Assembly (NCBI RefSeq): GCF_030814215.1
Contig: NZ_JAUSUT010000001.1
Location: forward strand, 4,154,001 to 4,218,000
Length of the DNA: 64,000 nt
Source of the DNA: Amycolatopsis thermophila
Lineage (GTDB): Bacteria > Actinomycetota > Actinomycetes > Mycobacteriales > Pseudonocardiaceae
Reading direction: 5' to 3'
The notes beneath the pieces are model-generated. The model saw only the letters and a program-made list of their open reading frames with translations, was not told the DNA's origin and did not search any database. The translations under genes were made by a program, and so were the position numbers. Below are positions 49,404-58,356 of this stretch, one piece after another (position 1 is the first letter of the stretch; each line of letters begins with the position of its first letter).

Positions 49404-49764
49404 GCTTCTCCCCACGCTCGACCACCGACATCTCCACCGCTGACGTGCCCAGCGCCGCCGCCAGCAGCCGCACCGCCACCTCCGGGTCCGCCTGGTCCCC
49501 GCAGGTGAACACGTCGGCGAACAGCGCCCCGATCTCCGGGTAGGTGTGCACCGAGGCGTGCGACTCGGCCAGCAGCGCCAGCACGGTCACCCCCTGTGGC
49601 TCGAAGCGGTGCGCGACCACGTCGCACACCGTCGCCCCGGCCTCGCTCACCGCGGTCCGCAGGGCGTCGCGCAGGAACGCCGGATCGTCGAGCAACCCCG
49701 GGTCGATGCTCCGCAGCTCGGCCAGCACGTGCCGGCCGGCGAAGGCGCCGATCTCACGTGTCAT
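49384..49764 (-). CDS. speD: S-adenosylmethionine decarboxylase proenzyme (prokaryotic SpeD)
   Basis: A 126-aa class 1b proenzyme. It has the self-cleavage site in LLAESHASVHTYPE, where the Ser becomes the pyruvoyl group, and the catalytic Cys in VFTCGDQADPE. It makes the aminopropyl donor for SpeE. ATG 49764 overlaps the ornithine decarboxylase gene by 11 bp, and SpeE overlaps its end. A short but complete family member. Confidence 0.9.
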   Translation of the reverse strand: MTREIGAFAGRHVLAELRSIDPGLLDDPAFLRDALRTAVSEAGATVCDVVAHRFEPQGVTVLALLAESHASVHTYPEIGALFADVFTCGDQADPEVAVRLLAAALGTSAVEMSVVERGEKHVTADR

Positions 49765-50908
49765 CGGCGAGCCGTCCTCCTTCCAGACAGTAGGTGCGCA
49801 GGGGCGGGATCCCGTTGAACGCCACCGACGAGTAGCTGGCGGTGTAGGCGCCGGTGTCGAGGATGTCGATCCGGTCGCCGGCCCGCAGCGACAGCGGCAG
49901 CTCGTACGGGGTGCGCTGGTACAGCACGTCGTCACCATCGCAGGTCGGTCCGGCGAGCACGACGGGGCCCCGCTCGCCGTCGCGGCCCAGCGGGTCGAGC
50001 CGGTAGGGGATGGCCTCGTTCTCCGTCTCGGCCAGCCCGTTGTAGCGGCCGACGTCGAGGTACACCCAGCGCCGCCCGAAGCGGTGTGATACCAGCACGA
50101 CCTCGGTGCGGATCAGCCCGGCCCCGGCGACCACGGCCCGGCCCGGTTCGAGCAGGATCTCCGGTTCGTCCGGGAAGTGAGCCCGCACCGCGGTCCGGAT
50201 CGCCGACGCGTACTCGGCGAGCGAGGGCACCGGTGAACGGTAGGCGACACCGAAGCCGCCGCCGATGTTGAGCCGCCGCAACCGCACACCCTGCGCGGCG
50301 CAGGCGGCGAAGATCTTGGCCGCGGCCGCGATGCCCGGCTCCCACGCGCCCGGATCCGGCTGCTGGGACCCGACGTGGAACGCGACACCGGCCGCGTCCA
50401 GGCCCAGCCGGTCCGCCTCCACCAGCAGCGCGGCCGCCGCGTCCGGTTCGCAGCCGAACTTCTGGCCGAACGGGGTCGCCGACGCCGGGCCGTCCACCAG
50501 GATCCGCACCGACACCGACGCGCCGGGCGCGTGCTCGGCCAGGTTCGCCACATCGCCGGGGGCGTCCGTGGTGAAGTCCCGCACACCCCGGTCGGAGGCG
50601 AACGCGATGTCGGCCGGCTTCTTGATGGTGTTGCCGTAGGACAGCGCGGCCGCCGGAGCTCCGGCGGCGAGGCAGGCGCTGATCTCGGCCGGGCCGGCCA
50701 CGTCGAACCCGCCGCCCGCCGCGAGCACCGCGCGCAGCACCGCCGGTTCGGGGTTCGCCTTGACCGCGTAACACAGCCGCGCGTGCGGGAACCCGGCGAC
50801 GAGCTCCCGCACGCGCGCGGCGACGGTGTCGGTGTCCACGACCAGGCACGGGGTGGCCGGTTCGTGGTCGTTCAGGAAACGCCTGATCCGCTCATGCCCT
50901 GGGGTCAC
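49754..50908 (-). CDS. PLP-dependent ornithine (or lysine/ornithine) decarboxylase, fold type III
   Basis: A 384-aa decarboxylase making putrescine from ornithine. The PLP lysine is in CYAVKANPEP; HVGSQ, IGGGFG and LEPGRAVV hold the phosphate; the catalytic Cys is in GPTCDGDDVL. It is closer to eukaryotic-type ODC than to DapF or LysA. GTG 50908 is 12 nt after the symporter stop codon. The pathway putrescine to spermidine is completed by the overlapping speD and speE. Confidence 0.88.
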   Translation of the reverse strand: MTPGHERIRRFLNDHEPATPCLVVDTDTVAARVRELVAGFPHARLCYAVKANPEPAVLRAVLAAGGGFDVAGPAEISACLAAGAPAAALSYGNTIKKPADIAFASDRGVRDFTTDAPGDVANLAEHAPGASVSVRILVDGPASATPFGQKFGCEPDAAAALLVEADRLGLDAAGVAFHVGSQQPDPGAWEPGIAAAAKIFAACAAQGVRLRRLNIGGGFGVAYRSPVPSLAEYASAIRTAVRAHFPDEPEILLEPGRAVVAGAGLIRTEVVLVSHRFGRRWVYLDVGRYNGLAETENEAIPYRLDPLGRDGERGPVVLAGPTCDGDDVLYQRTPYELPLSLRAGDRIDILDTGAYTASYSSVAFNGIPPLRTYCLEGGRLADDT

Positions 50909-50920
50909 CCCCGCAGGGTC

Positions 50921-52516
50921 TCAGGAGCCGATCCCGGTGAGCGAACGGACCTCCATCTCGGCGTGCTTGCGCGGGTCGGCCTTGTCCTTGCCGGCCAGCG
51001 TGCCGACGAACCCGCACAGGAACGAGAACGGGATCGACACCAGGCCCGGGTTCTTCAGCGGGAACCAGTGGAAGTCCACGCCCTTGATGATCGAGTCGGG
51101 CGAACCGGACACCACCGGCGAGAAGATCACCAGCACCAGGCACGCGGCCAGGCCGCCGTAGATGGCCCACAGCGTGCCGGTGGTGTTGAAGCGCTTCCAG
51201 AACAGCGAGTACAGCAGCGTCGACAGGTTCGCCGAGGCCGCGACCGCGAACGCCAGGGCGACCAGGAACGCGATGTTCTGCCCGTTGGCGAGGATGCCGC
51301 CGAGGATGGCCAGCACGCCGATCGCGACGGCGGTGAGCCGGGCGACCCGCACCTCGTCGGCCGGATCGGCGTGCCCGCGCTTGAAGATGTTCGCGTACAC
51401 GTCGTGGGCGAACGAGGCCGACGCGGTGAGCGTCAGGCCCGCCACGACCGCCAGGATCGTCGCGAACGCCACCGCCGCGATGATCCCCAGCAGCACCGTG
51501 CCGCCGATGTGCAGGGCCAGCAGCGGCGCCGCGGAGTTCTCGCCACCGGGCGCGGCCTTGATCTCGTCGGTGCCGACCAGGGCCGCCGCGCCGAACCCGA
51601 TCACCAGGGTGCACAGGTAGAACACGAACATGCAGGCCGTGGCCCACACCACCGAGCGGCGCGCCTCCTGCGAGTTCGGCACGGTGTAGAAGCGCATCAG
51701 CACGTGCGGCAGCGCGGCCGCGCCGAGGATCAGCGCGACGGCCAGCGACACGAAGTCCAGTTTGGTGGTGCCGGTCGCGCCGTACTGCCCGCCCGGCTCG
51801 AGCAGCTTCTCGCCCATCGGGCTGCGGTACGCCGCCTGCGAGAGCAGGTTCGACACGCTGAAGCCGAACTTGCCGAACAGGAACACGGTCATCAGCACCG
51901 CGGCCAGGATGAGGATGCTGGCCTTGATGATCTGCACGTAGGTGGTGCCCTTCATGCCGCCCACCAGCACGTACAGCACCATGACGATGCCCACCACCGC
52001 GATGATCAGCGCCTGGCCGAACCCGCCGTGGATGTCGAGCAGCAGCGCGATCAGGCCACCGGCGCCGGCCATCTGCGCCAGCATGTAGAACAGCGAGATC
52101 ACCAGCGTGGACGTCGCGGCGGCGGCGCGCACCGGCCGCTGCTTCATCCGGAAGCTCAGCACGTCGCCCATCGTGAAGCGGCCGGTGTTGCGCAGCAGCT
52201 CGGCGATGAGCAGCAGGTCCACCAGCCACGCGACCAGGAAGCCGATCGAGTAGAGGAACCCGTCGTAGCCGTGCACGGCGATGGCACCCGCGATGCCCAG
52301 GAACGACGCCGCGGAGAGGAAGTCGCCGGACAGCGCGATGCCGTTCTGCCGTCCGGTGAAAGCGCTGCCCGCGGCGTAGTAGTCGGAGCGCGAGGAGTTC
52401 CGGCTGCTCACGCGGTACACGACGAACAGCGTGATCGCCACGAAGAGCGCGAAGACGACCGTGTTCAGGACCGGGTTGCTGGTCGCGGTGGTGCCCGCGG
52501 CGAGAAGGTGGTTCAT
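50921..52516 (-). CDS. cation/acetate-type solute:sodium symporter (ActP-like)
   Basis: A 531-aa SSS-family transporter with about 13 transmembrane segments. Typical are DYYAAGSAFTGRQNGIALSGDFLSAASFLGIAG, GRFTMGDVLSFR, VGGMKGTTYVQIIKASIL, GAAALPHVLMRFYTV and ATILAVVAGLTLTASASFAHDVYA. It is preceded by DUF485, as in actP and mctC loci, so short monocarboxylates are the expected substrate. Here it is followed by polyamine synthesis genes, so a polyamine- or acid-related substrate cannot be excluded. Confidence 0.87.
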   Translation of the reverse strand: MNHLLAAGTTATSNPVLNTVVFALFVAITLFVVYRVSSRNSSRSDYYAAGSAFTGRQNGIALSGDFLSAASFLGIAGAIAVHGYDGFLYSIGFLVAWLVDLLLIAELLRNTGRFTMGDVLSFRMKQRPVRAAAATSTLVISLFYMLAQMAGAGGLIALLLDIHGGFGQALIIAVVGIVMVLYVLVGGMKGTTYVQIIKASILILAAVLMTVFLFGKFGFSVSNLLSQAAYRSPMGEKLLEPGGQYGATGTTKLDFVSLAVALILGAAALPHVLMRFYTVPNSQEARRSVVWATACMFVFYLCTLVIGFGAAALVGTDEIKAAPGGENSAAPLLALHIGGTVLLGIIAAVAFATILAVVAGLTLTASASFAHDVYANIFKRGHADPADEVRVARLTAVAIGVLAILGGILANGQNIAFLVALAFAVAASANLSTLLYSLFWKRFNTTGTLWAIYGGLAACLVLVIFSPVVSGSPDSIIKGVDFHWFPLKNPGLVSIPFSFLCGFVGTLAGKDKADPRKHAEMEVRSLTGIGS

Positions 52517-52520
52517 CGGG

Positions 52521-52937
52521 TCACTGCACTCCTGCCTGGCGGCGGACCTCGTCCACCTCGGGGTCGATCCGGCGCCGCGCGAACCGCAGGTAGAGCGCGG
52601 TGATCACGGCGGTCGAGACGAACTGGAGGATCCCCAGGACCATCCCCACGTTGACCTCGCCGACGAGCTTGATGCTCATGAAGCCGTGCGCGTACGCGGC
52701 GAGGAGCACGTAGGCGAGGTACCACAGGACGAACGCGAGGCTCATCGGGAACACGAACCGCCGGAACCGCCCGCGCAGGGTGGTGAACTCCTCGCTGCGC
52801 TGGATGGCGACGAAGTCGGGACCCGCCGGGCGGCGCGGGCGGGGCGGCTGCTCGGCGGGGTTGCCGAACAGCGGACGCATCTGACCCGTGTCTTCCACGG
52901 GGTTGCGCGTCGCAGCGGTGGGGGCGACGTTCTGCAT
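52521..52937 (-). CDS. DUF485 membrane protein
   Basis: A 138-aa protein; the ATG at 52937 has GGGAGG upstream. Residues 45-70 are cytoplasmic, then FVFPMSLAFVLWYLAYVLLAAYAHGF and VGMVLGILQFVSTAVITALYLRFARRR form two helices, the DUF485 pattern. It begins the operon, 4 nt before the symporter ATG. DUF485 proteins are usual partners of ActP-type symporters. Confidence 0.88.
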   Translation of the reverse strand: MQNVAPTAATRNPVEDTGQMRPLFGNPAEQPPRPRRPAGPDFVAIQRSEEFTTLRGRFRRFVFPMSLAFVLWYLAYVLLAAYAHGFMSIKLVGEVNVGMVLGILQFVSTAVITALYLRFARRRIDPEVDEVRRQAGVQ

Positions 52938-53689
52938 CTCTGCCTCCCGGCAAGCGTGCGAACTCGGCGAAACTTTTTCGGCGGCGCACATGCTAGCTAC
53001 GGCGACCTGGGCCTCCGACAGCGGAGGACCCCAGCAGAGTGAAGCGGTGCTCCGCCACCCGGTCGGGTTAATACGCTGATCGAGCGAAAGGAGGGCAGGA
53101 TTCCGCCGATACACGTAACGCCGCGTGAGTGACGCGGGGTGCCGTCCCTGGAAGGGGTGAGGAGCGATGCGCCGCGTAACACCGCGCCGGTTGTGGAAAA
53201 TCCCTGGCAGACAACGGTGACCGGGCAGGAATCCACCTCACAGCGAAAGCCACAAGATCGGGGGGTCTTCGATCGCCGGGCAACCCCGCGTCCGCACGGT
53301 CGGTACGAATTTCCGGGCTGGTCCCGGGAAACTGTGGGCTAAGTGGGTGACAGGTCCACGTCGTGGACGGGGCCGGCGGTAACCAAAACTCCCGGCTCTG
53401 CCGCTCTGACAAGCGGTTTTGCGTGAACCCCTGGTGACGAGCGGTATTTCCGCAGGTCAGCACCGCCCGGTTCGGCGGGCTTCCGGTCAGCCCGTTTGGT
53501 GTACGCTTCCTGGGCCACGCTGACTCGCTGTGACCGAGCGTAAACCGGTGTTGTGCGAAGCATCGTGCACACCGCATGATGCACGGCACTGGCGCCGGGC
53601 CGGTCCGGCGGGACGGCGGGGCGGCCGGGACAGCACCGTCGGCTGGGGCTGCACGAGAAGCGACGAGTTCATCCGTGATGAGGAGAGCC
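52938..53689. other. intergenic region between symporter operon and conservon
   Basis: This stretch of about 750 bases holds promoters for both sides but no gene of normal size. On the minus strand TAGCAT at about 52988-52993 could be the -10 of the DUF485 operon. On the plus strand TACGCT at 53502-53507 (with TTCCGG 15 nt before) could serve the conservon. GCATCGTGC-N5-GCATGATGC (53560-53582) is an imperfect operator-like repeat. I see no known riboswitch. Confidence 0.5.
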
Positions 53690-53788
53690 ATGCGGTCAGT
53701 GCCTTGCGGTGCCGCCGCGTGCTCCGGCACGGGTCCGGCCCGCCACGGACGCGAACACCAAACGCCGGACAGGGAGTCACCTCTGTGA
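53690..53788 (+). CDS. short upstream ORF coupled to cvnA
   Basis: A 32-codon ORF from ATG 53690, preceded by AGGAG (53681-53685). It ends in TGA that overlaps the cvnA GTG (GTGA, 4-bp overlap). The peptide (MRSVPCGAAACSG...) has no known relative. The coupling layout suggests translational control of the conservon, but coding is not proven. Confidence 0.3.
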   Translation: MRSVPCGAAACSGTGPARHGREHQTPDRESPL

Positions 53789-56700
53789 CCGTTGCAGGAC
53801 AGGGCCAGGTGCCTGTGGGACAGCTCCTCGGTCAGCAACCGCCGGAGCCGTCGAAGTGGGCCGCGCTGACGCGCTGGCGGGACTGGAGGCTGTCGGCCAA
53901 GCTCGCCGCCGTCTCCCTGGTGCCCATCGTCGTCGCCATGGTGCTGGGCGGTATCACCATCGGCAACCAGGTCGAGCGCTCCGGCAACTACGAGCGGATG
54001 AACCGGCTCGTCGAGCTCAACGGCACCGTCCGCACCCTCGTCGACGCGCTGCAGCAGGAGCGCACCCAGACCGTCGCCCTGCTCACCCAGGGCACCGTGG
54101 GCAGCTCGCCCCAGCTCGACGCCGCCCGCCAGCTGGTCGACCGCGCGACCGGTCCGCTCACCAGCGCCACCGCGCACGCCGCGGACGCCGACGACGGGAT
54201 CCGCGCGCCCGGCGAGGCCGCCGCGACCGCCGTCGGCCGGCTCGGCGAGGTGCGCAGGCAGGTCGCCGAGGGACGGCTGGACGCGGTCCAGGCGCTGGCC
54301 GCCTACAGCGAGATGACCGACTCGCTGATCGGGCTGGACACCGCGCTGGTCGCGGGCATCGGCGACGACGCCATCGGCGGTACCCCGAGCGCCGTGCACG
54401 ACCTGGTGGTCGTCAAGGAGGAGGCGTCGACCGCGCAGTCGCTGCTCGGCTACGGCATCTCGCGCGGCAACCTCACCCCCACCCAGCTCAACGACCTGCG
54501 CACCGCCGAGCTCCGGCTGGCCGACCGGCTCACCGACTTCCGCGCCGCCGCGGACTCCGCGCAGGAGGCCCAGTTCGACCGCTCGGTCATGGGGCAGGAC
54601 TTCAACACTCGCAGCCGCCTCGTCAACGGGGTGCTCGCCGCGGAGGGCTCGTCGGTGCCCAGCGCGCTGCGCGGCATCTCGGCCGAGCAGTGGTCGACGG
54701 TGTCGGCGTCGGTGATCACCGCGCTGAACACGGTCAGCGACAGCCTCGGCGACCAGCTCGCGACCACGTCGGCCGACCTCGCCGACAACGCGGGCACCGA
54801 CGCCGGCCTGCTCGCGGTGCTGCTGTTCGCCGCGCTCGTCGTCACCGCCGCGGTCGTCATCCTGATCACCCGCCAGCTGCTGCACTCGCTGCGCGTGCTG
54901 CGAGCCGGCGCGCTGGACGTCGCCGACCGGCAGCTGCCCGCGGCCGTGCAGAACATCCAGGAGGGCCGCGAGCAGACCACCGACGTCCAGCCCGTGCCGG
55001 TCGGCACCAAGGACGAGATCGGTGAGGTGGCCAAGGCGTTCGACGCGGTGCACAGCCAGGCGCTGCGCCTCGCGGTCGAGCAGGCCAACATGCGCACCGG
55101 GTACAGCAGCGTGTTCATCAACCTCTCCCGCCGCAGCCAGAGCCTGGTGCAGCGGCAGCTGCAGCTGATCGAGCGGCTGGAGCGGGACGAGGAGGACGCC
55201 GACCAGCTCGCGACGCTGTTCCAGCTCGACCACCTCGCGACCCGCATGCGGCGCAACAACGAAAACCTGATGGTGCTCTCCGGCGCCGAGCCGGGCCGCC
55301 GGTCCGGCCAGCCGGTCTCCACTTCGGACGTGCTGCGCGCCGCGGTGTCGGAGATCGAGCAGTACCAGCGGGTCGTGGTCCAGACCCCGCCGGACGCGCG
55401 GATCGTCGGTTTCGCCTCGAGCGACCTGATGCGCCTGGTCGCGGAGCTGCTGGACAACGCGACCGCGTTCTCCGCGCCCGAGACGCAGGTGACGGTGACC
55501 ACGCGGGCGTCCGACCAGGGCGGGCTGGTCATCGACATCATCGACAAGGGCATCGGCATGAACGAGGCCGAGGTCGCCGAGGCCAACGTCCGGCTGACCG
55601 AGGCCGGCACGGTCGACCTCGCGACGTCGCGCCGGATGGGCCTGTTCGTGGTCGGCCGGCTCGCCGGGCGTCACAACATCGGCGTCGTCCTGCACGGTGG
55701 CAAGGACATCGTGGGTGTGCGCGCTACCGTCACCGTGCCGCCGGACCTGGTGTTGGACCTGCCCGCGCCTTCTCCCGCGCCTTCTCCCGCGCCGGAGCAG
55801 GCCGCCGGACTGCCGCGGCGGCGCACGGTCAACGGCGCCGGACGGCCGGGCGCGCTCGCCGGGTTCGGCGAGGTGCCGGGTGCGGGCGACGGTGCCAGCG
55901 CACCGGCCGCGTGGGCGCAGAACGGTCACTCCGGTGTGCTGCCGCCGCGGCCGCCGTCGGACCTGGAGATTTCCGGTACGGCGCTGTTCACGCCGTTGCC
56001 GGCGGACGAGGGGCAGCCGGTTCCCGAGCCGCCGGCCCCGGAGCCGGTCGCCGAGGAGCCCGCCCCCGCGCCCGCCGAGCCGGAGCCGGGTGAGCTGCCG
56101 AGCGGCAAGGCGTTGTTCACGGCCAACAGCAGCCCGCTGTCGGACTGGTGGAGCTCGGCCGCCAACGAGCCGAAGCCGGCCGCGCCGCCGTCGCGCCGCG
56201 AGACGACGCCGATCTTCGACGAGACGTTGTCGGCGTGGTTCCGCAGCGACGACCCGCCGGCCGCCAAGGCGGCGGAGGAGCCGGAGAGCGGCGGCAAGGC
56301 CACCAGCGGCTGGGACTTCGCGGCGGACGAGAGTTTCCGCGCGGTGCAGGCGGCCTCCCAGGTGGAGCCGAAGAGCTTCACCGACGCCGGCCTGCCGAAG
56401 CGCCGCCGGGGTGAGCAGTTGCTGCCCGGCAGCGCCGGCAGCGAGGCCCCGGCGCCCGCGGCGCAGCGCGAGCTGCCGACCCGCGACCCGGCCGAGATGC
56501 GGGGCCGCCTGAGCAGCTTCCAGCACGGGGTGAACCGCGCCCGCCACGCGAAGGCCGCCGGCGAGGGTTCGGATGCCGCTGCCCCGGGTGCGGGGGCCGC
56601 TTCGGCCCCGGGTACTGCGGGAAGTGCCGCGCCGGTGGCGGGTGCCGCTTCGGAGAAGGGCGACGCCGAGGGCGCCGCCCCGACGAGCAGTGCCGCGTCG

Positions 56701-57912
56701 GCCGGCTCGGAAAGCGCTTCGCGCCCAGCGGAAGGCGGGCTACCGCGCCGGCAGCCGCGGCCTGCCCCGGAGTCGGAAAGCGCTTCGCCGGCGGAAGGTG
56801 CCCTGCCGCGCCGGCAGCCGCGTCCCGGTCCGGAAAGCGCTGCCACGTCGGCGGCCCCGCAGCTGGACAGCGGCCTGCCGCAGCGTCGCCCCAAGGCGGA
56901 GACGGACGCCGGGCTCCCCCGTCGCGAGGCCAAGGCCGAGTCGAACCTGCCGCAGCGCGAAGCCCAGGGGACCGACGCCGGCCTCCCGCGCCGCCGTCCC
57001 AAGGCGGACCCGGCGGGGGCGGAGAGCGGGCTGCCCCGCCGCCCGAAGCCCGAGGCGGACAGCGGCCGCCCCACCTCCGAGAAGGAGGACAGCAGCCAGC
57101 CCCCCGCCGCGGCCCAGCCGGATGCGGCCCAGCCCGCGCGGCAGTCGGCTACCCAGCCGGACGCGGCGCTGCCGCAGCGGCAGCCCACCACCGAGTCGGA
57201 CCCGGCGCTGCCCCAGCGGCAGCCGGACGCCGGCCTGCCCCAGCGGCAGCCGCGCCCGGCCGAGGGGCCGTCGGTGCCCGGCGGGCAGCCGGACACCGGC
57301 TTGCCCCGGCGCCAGCCACGCCCGGCCGAGGGCCTGCCGCAGCGCCAGCCGCGGCCTGCGGCGGGCGCGGGCTTGTTCGCCGCCGAGCAGACCGGCACCG
57401 GGCTCTTCCAGCCGGTGGGCACGGACCAGTCGCGGCCGGACGCGGGCGCCCCGTCGCCCCGCCACCAGCCGGCCGAGGGCGAGCCACTGCCCCAGCGGGG
57501 GGACCGCACCGGCTCGCAGCAAGACCCCACTGACCCCCAGCAGCCGGACCCCACCGCCCAGCGGCAGACCGATCCCGCGGGCCGGCCGCAGCGGCCGGGC
57601 GGCCCGGCCGCGGGTGGCGACGGTGCCTGGTCCTTCGCGACGGACGAGAGCTGGGCGGCCGTCCAGTCGGTGTCGTCGTCCGCGCCGTCCAGCTTCACCG
57701 CCGCGGGGCTGCCCAAGCGGCGCCGCGGTGAGCAGCTGCTGCCCGGCAGCGCCCTGTCCCCGGGGGGTGCCGCCACACCGGCGCCCAGGACACGCCGTGA
57801 CCCGCAGGATGTGCGTGGCAGGCTGAGCAGTTTCCAGCAAGGTGTTCAGCGTGGGAGGCACCGGACCGCTCAGTCCGCCGACCCCGATCAAGGAACCATG
57901 GAGGGTGAATGA
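53785..57912 (+). CDS. cvnA: conservon sensor histidine-kinase-like protein CvnA
   Basis: A 1375-aa membrane sensor. GTG 53785 (VTVAGQGQVPVG) is chosen because AGGGAG precedes it. A transmembrane helix at about residues 38-60 is followed by an extracellular nitrate-sensing (NIT)-type helical domain to about 335, a second helix (LLAVLLFAALVVTAAVVILIT), HAMP, then an HATPase: N-box ELLDNATAFSAPE, G1 DKGIGMN, G2 RRMGLFVVGRLAGRHNIGV. No clear phospho-acceptor His is seen, as usual for CvnA. The 700-residue tail is Pro/Arg/Gln-rich with many LPRRQPRP-like repeats. It also carries two copies of a ~75-residue module (56311-56548 and 57628-57864). It works with the CvnB, C and D proteins. Confidence 0.87.
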   Translation: MTVAGQGQVPVGQLLGQQPPEPSKWAALTRWRDWRLSAKLAAVSLVPIVVAMVLGGITIGNQVERSGNYERMNRLVELNGTVRTLVDALQQERTQTVALLTQGTVGSSPQLDAARQLVDRATGPLTSATAHAADADDGIRAPGEAAATAVGRLGEVRRQVAEGRLDAVQALAAYSEMTDSLIGLDTALVAGIGDDAIGGTPSAVHDLVVVKEEASTAQSLLGYGISRGNLTPTQLNDLRTAELRLADRLTDFRAAADSAQEAQFDRSVMGQDFNTRSRLVNGVLAAEGSSVPSALRGISAEQWSTVSASVITALNTVSDSLGDQLATTSADLADNAGTDAGLLAVLLFAALVVTAAVVILITRQLLHSLRVLRAGALDVADRQLPAAVQNIQEGREQTTDVQPVPVGTKDEIGEVAKAFDAVHSQALRLAVEQANMRTGYSSVFINLSRRSQSLVQRQLQLIERLERDEEDADQLATLFQLDHLATRMRRNNENLMVLSGAEPGRRSGQPVSTSDVLRAAVSEIEQYQRVVVQTPPDARIVGFASSDLMRLVAELLDNATAFSAPETQVTVTTRASDQGGLVIDIIDKGIGMNEAEVAEANVRLTEAGTVDLATSRRMGLFVVGRLAGRHNIGVVLHGGKDIVGVRATVTVPPDLVLDLPAPSPAPSPAPEQAAGLPRRRTVNGAGRPGALAGFGEVPGAGDGASAPAAWAQNGHSGVLPPRPPSDLEISGTALFTPLPADEGQPVPEPPAPEPVAEEPAPAPAEPEPGELPSGKALFTANSSPLSDWWSSAANEPKPAAPPSRRETTPIFDETLSAWFRSDDPPAAKAAEEPESGGKATSGWDFAADESFRAVQAASQVEPKSFTDAGLPKRRRGEQLLPGSAGSEAPAPAAQRELPTRDPAEMRGRLSSFQHGVNRARHAKAAGEGSDAAAPGAGAASAPGTAGSAAPVAGAASEKGDAEGAAPTSSAASAGSESASRPAEGGLPRRQPRPAPESESASPAEGALPRRQPRPGPESAATSAAPQLDSGLPQRRPKAETDAGLPRREAKAESNLPQREAQGTDAGLPRRRPKADPAGAESGLPRRPKPEADSGRPTSEKEDSSQPPAAAQPDAAQPARQSATQPDAALPQRQPTTESDPALPQRQPDAGLPQRQPRPAEGPSVPGGQPDTGLPRRQPRPAEGLPQRQPRPAAGAGLFAAEQTGTGLFQPVGTDQSRPDAGAPSPRHQPAEGEPLPQRGDRTGSQQDPTDPQQPDPTAQRQTDPAGRPQRPGGPAAGGDGAWSFATDESWAAVQSVSSSAPSSFTAAGLPKRRRGEQLLPGSALSPGGAATPAPRTRRDPQDVRGRLSSFQQGVQRGRHRTAQSADPDQGTMEGE
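56311..57864 (+). repeat. duplicated module and LPRRQP repeats in cvnA tail
   Basis: Module 1 (56311-56548) and module 2 (57628-57864) both read WxFAxDESxxAVQ...SFTxAGLPKRRRGEQLLPGSA...RGRLSSFQxGVxRxRH. Between them, at about 56730-57370, lie some 15 copies of GLPRRQPRP / LPQRQP / GLPRRRPKA. Usual CvnA tails have one end module. Confidence 0.8.
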
Positions 57913-58349
57913 CCACGCCGCAGCCACAGAACCAGTTCGGATGGCTGGTCAATGATTTCGCCGAGCGTGTGCCTGGCGTGGCGCACGCGGTGGTCGTTTC
58001 GGCCGACGGCCTGCTGCTGACCGCTTCGAACCGGTTGCCGCTCGATCGCGCCGACCAGCTCGCCGCGGTGGCGTCCGGCCTCGTCAGCCTGACCCAGGGC
58101 GCGGCGCGGTGCTTCGAGGCCGGTGCGGTGAACGAGACCGTCGTGGAGATGGAACTCGGGATCATGATCCTGATGTCCATCAGCGACGGCTCGTGCCTGG
58201 CCGTCCTGGCCGCCCCGAACTGCGACATCGGCCAGGTCGCCTACGAGATGACCATGCTGGTCGACCGGGTGGGCCAGATCCTCACCCCCGAACTGCGGGC
58301 TCAGCTGCAGGGTGCCGGTGGCGCCCTGATCGGCGAGCCGGTGGGATGA
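57909..58349 (+). CDS. cvnB: roadblock/LC7 protein CvnB
   Basis: A 146-aa protein. The roadblock/LC7 fold is seen in GWLVNDFAERVPGVAHAVVVSADGLLLTASNRL and LAVLAAPNCDIGQVAYEMTMLVDRVGQILTP. It is expected to regulate the CvnD GTPase. The ATG overlaps the cvnA stop by 4 bp. Confidence 0.92.
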   Translation: MTTPQPQNQFGWLVNDFAERVPGVAHAVVVSADGLLLTASNRLPLDRADQLAAVASGLVSLTQGAARCFEAGAVNETVVEMELGIMILMSISDGSCLAVLAAPNCDIGQVAYEMTMLVDRVGQILTPELRAQLQGAGGALIGEPVG

Positions 58350-58356
58350 TGCCGAC

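Noticed and set aside
53167-53220. 17-codon Arg-rich ORF (MRRVTPRRLWKIPG...) with a strong GAGGAG site
   Set aside because: Six Arg codons hint at an arginine leader, but no arginine gene follows and the next gene is 560 nt away; kept only as a curiosity.
53221-53530. riboswitch (c-di-AMP or cobalamin type) before the conservon
   Set aside because: Some GC hairpins are present, but I could not match any conserved riboswitch core.
53530-53784. longer N-terminus for CvnA
   Set aside because: The extra 85 residues have no CvnA similarity and the GTG at 53785 has a ribosome site and a coupled upstream ORF.
53068-56547. 1159-codon antisense open frame across the conservon sensor gene
   Set aside because: No domain, repetitive Arg/Gly content; the opposite strand has CvnA motifs.
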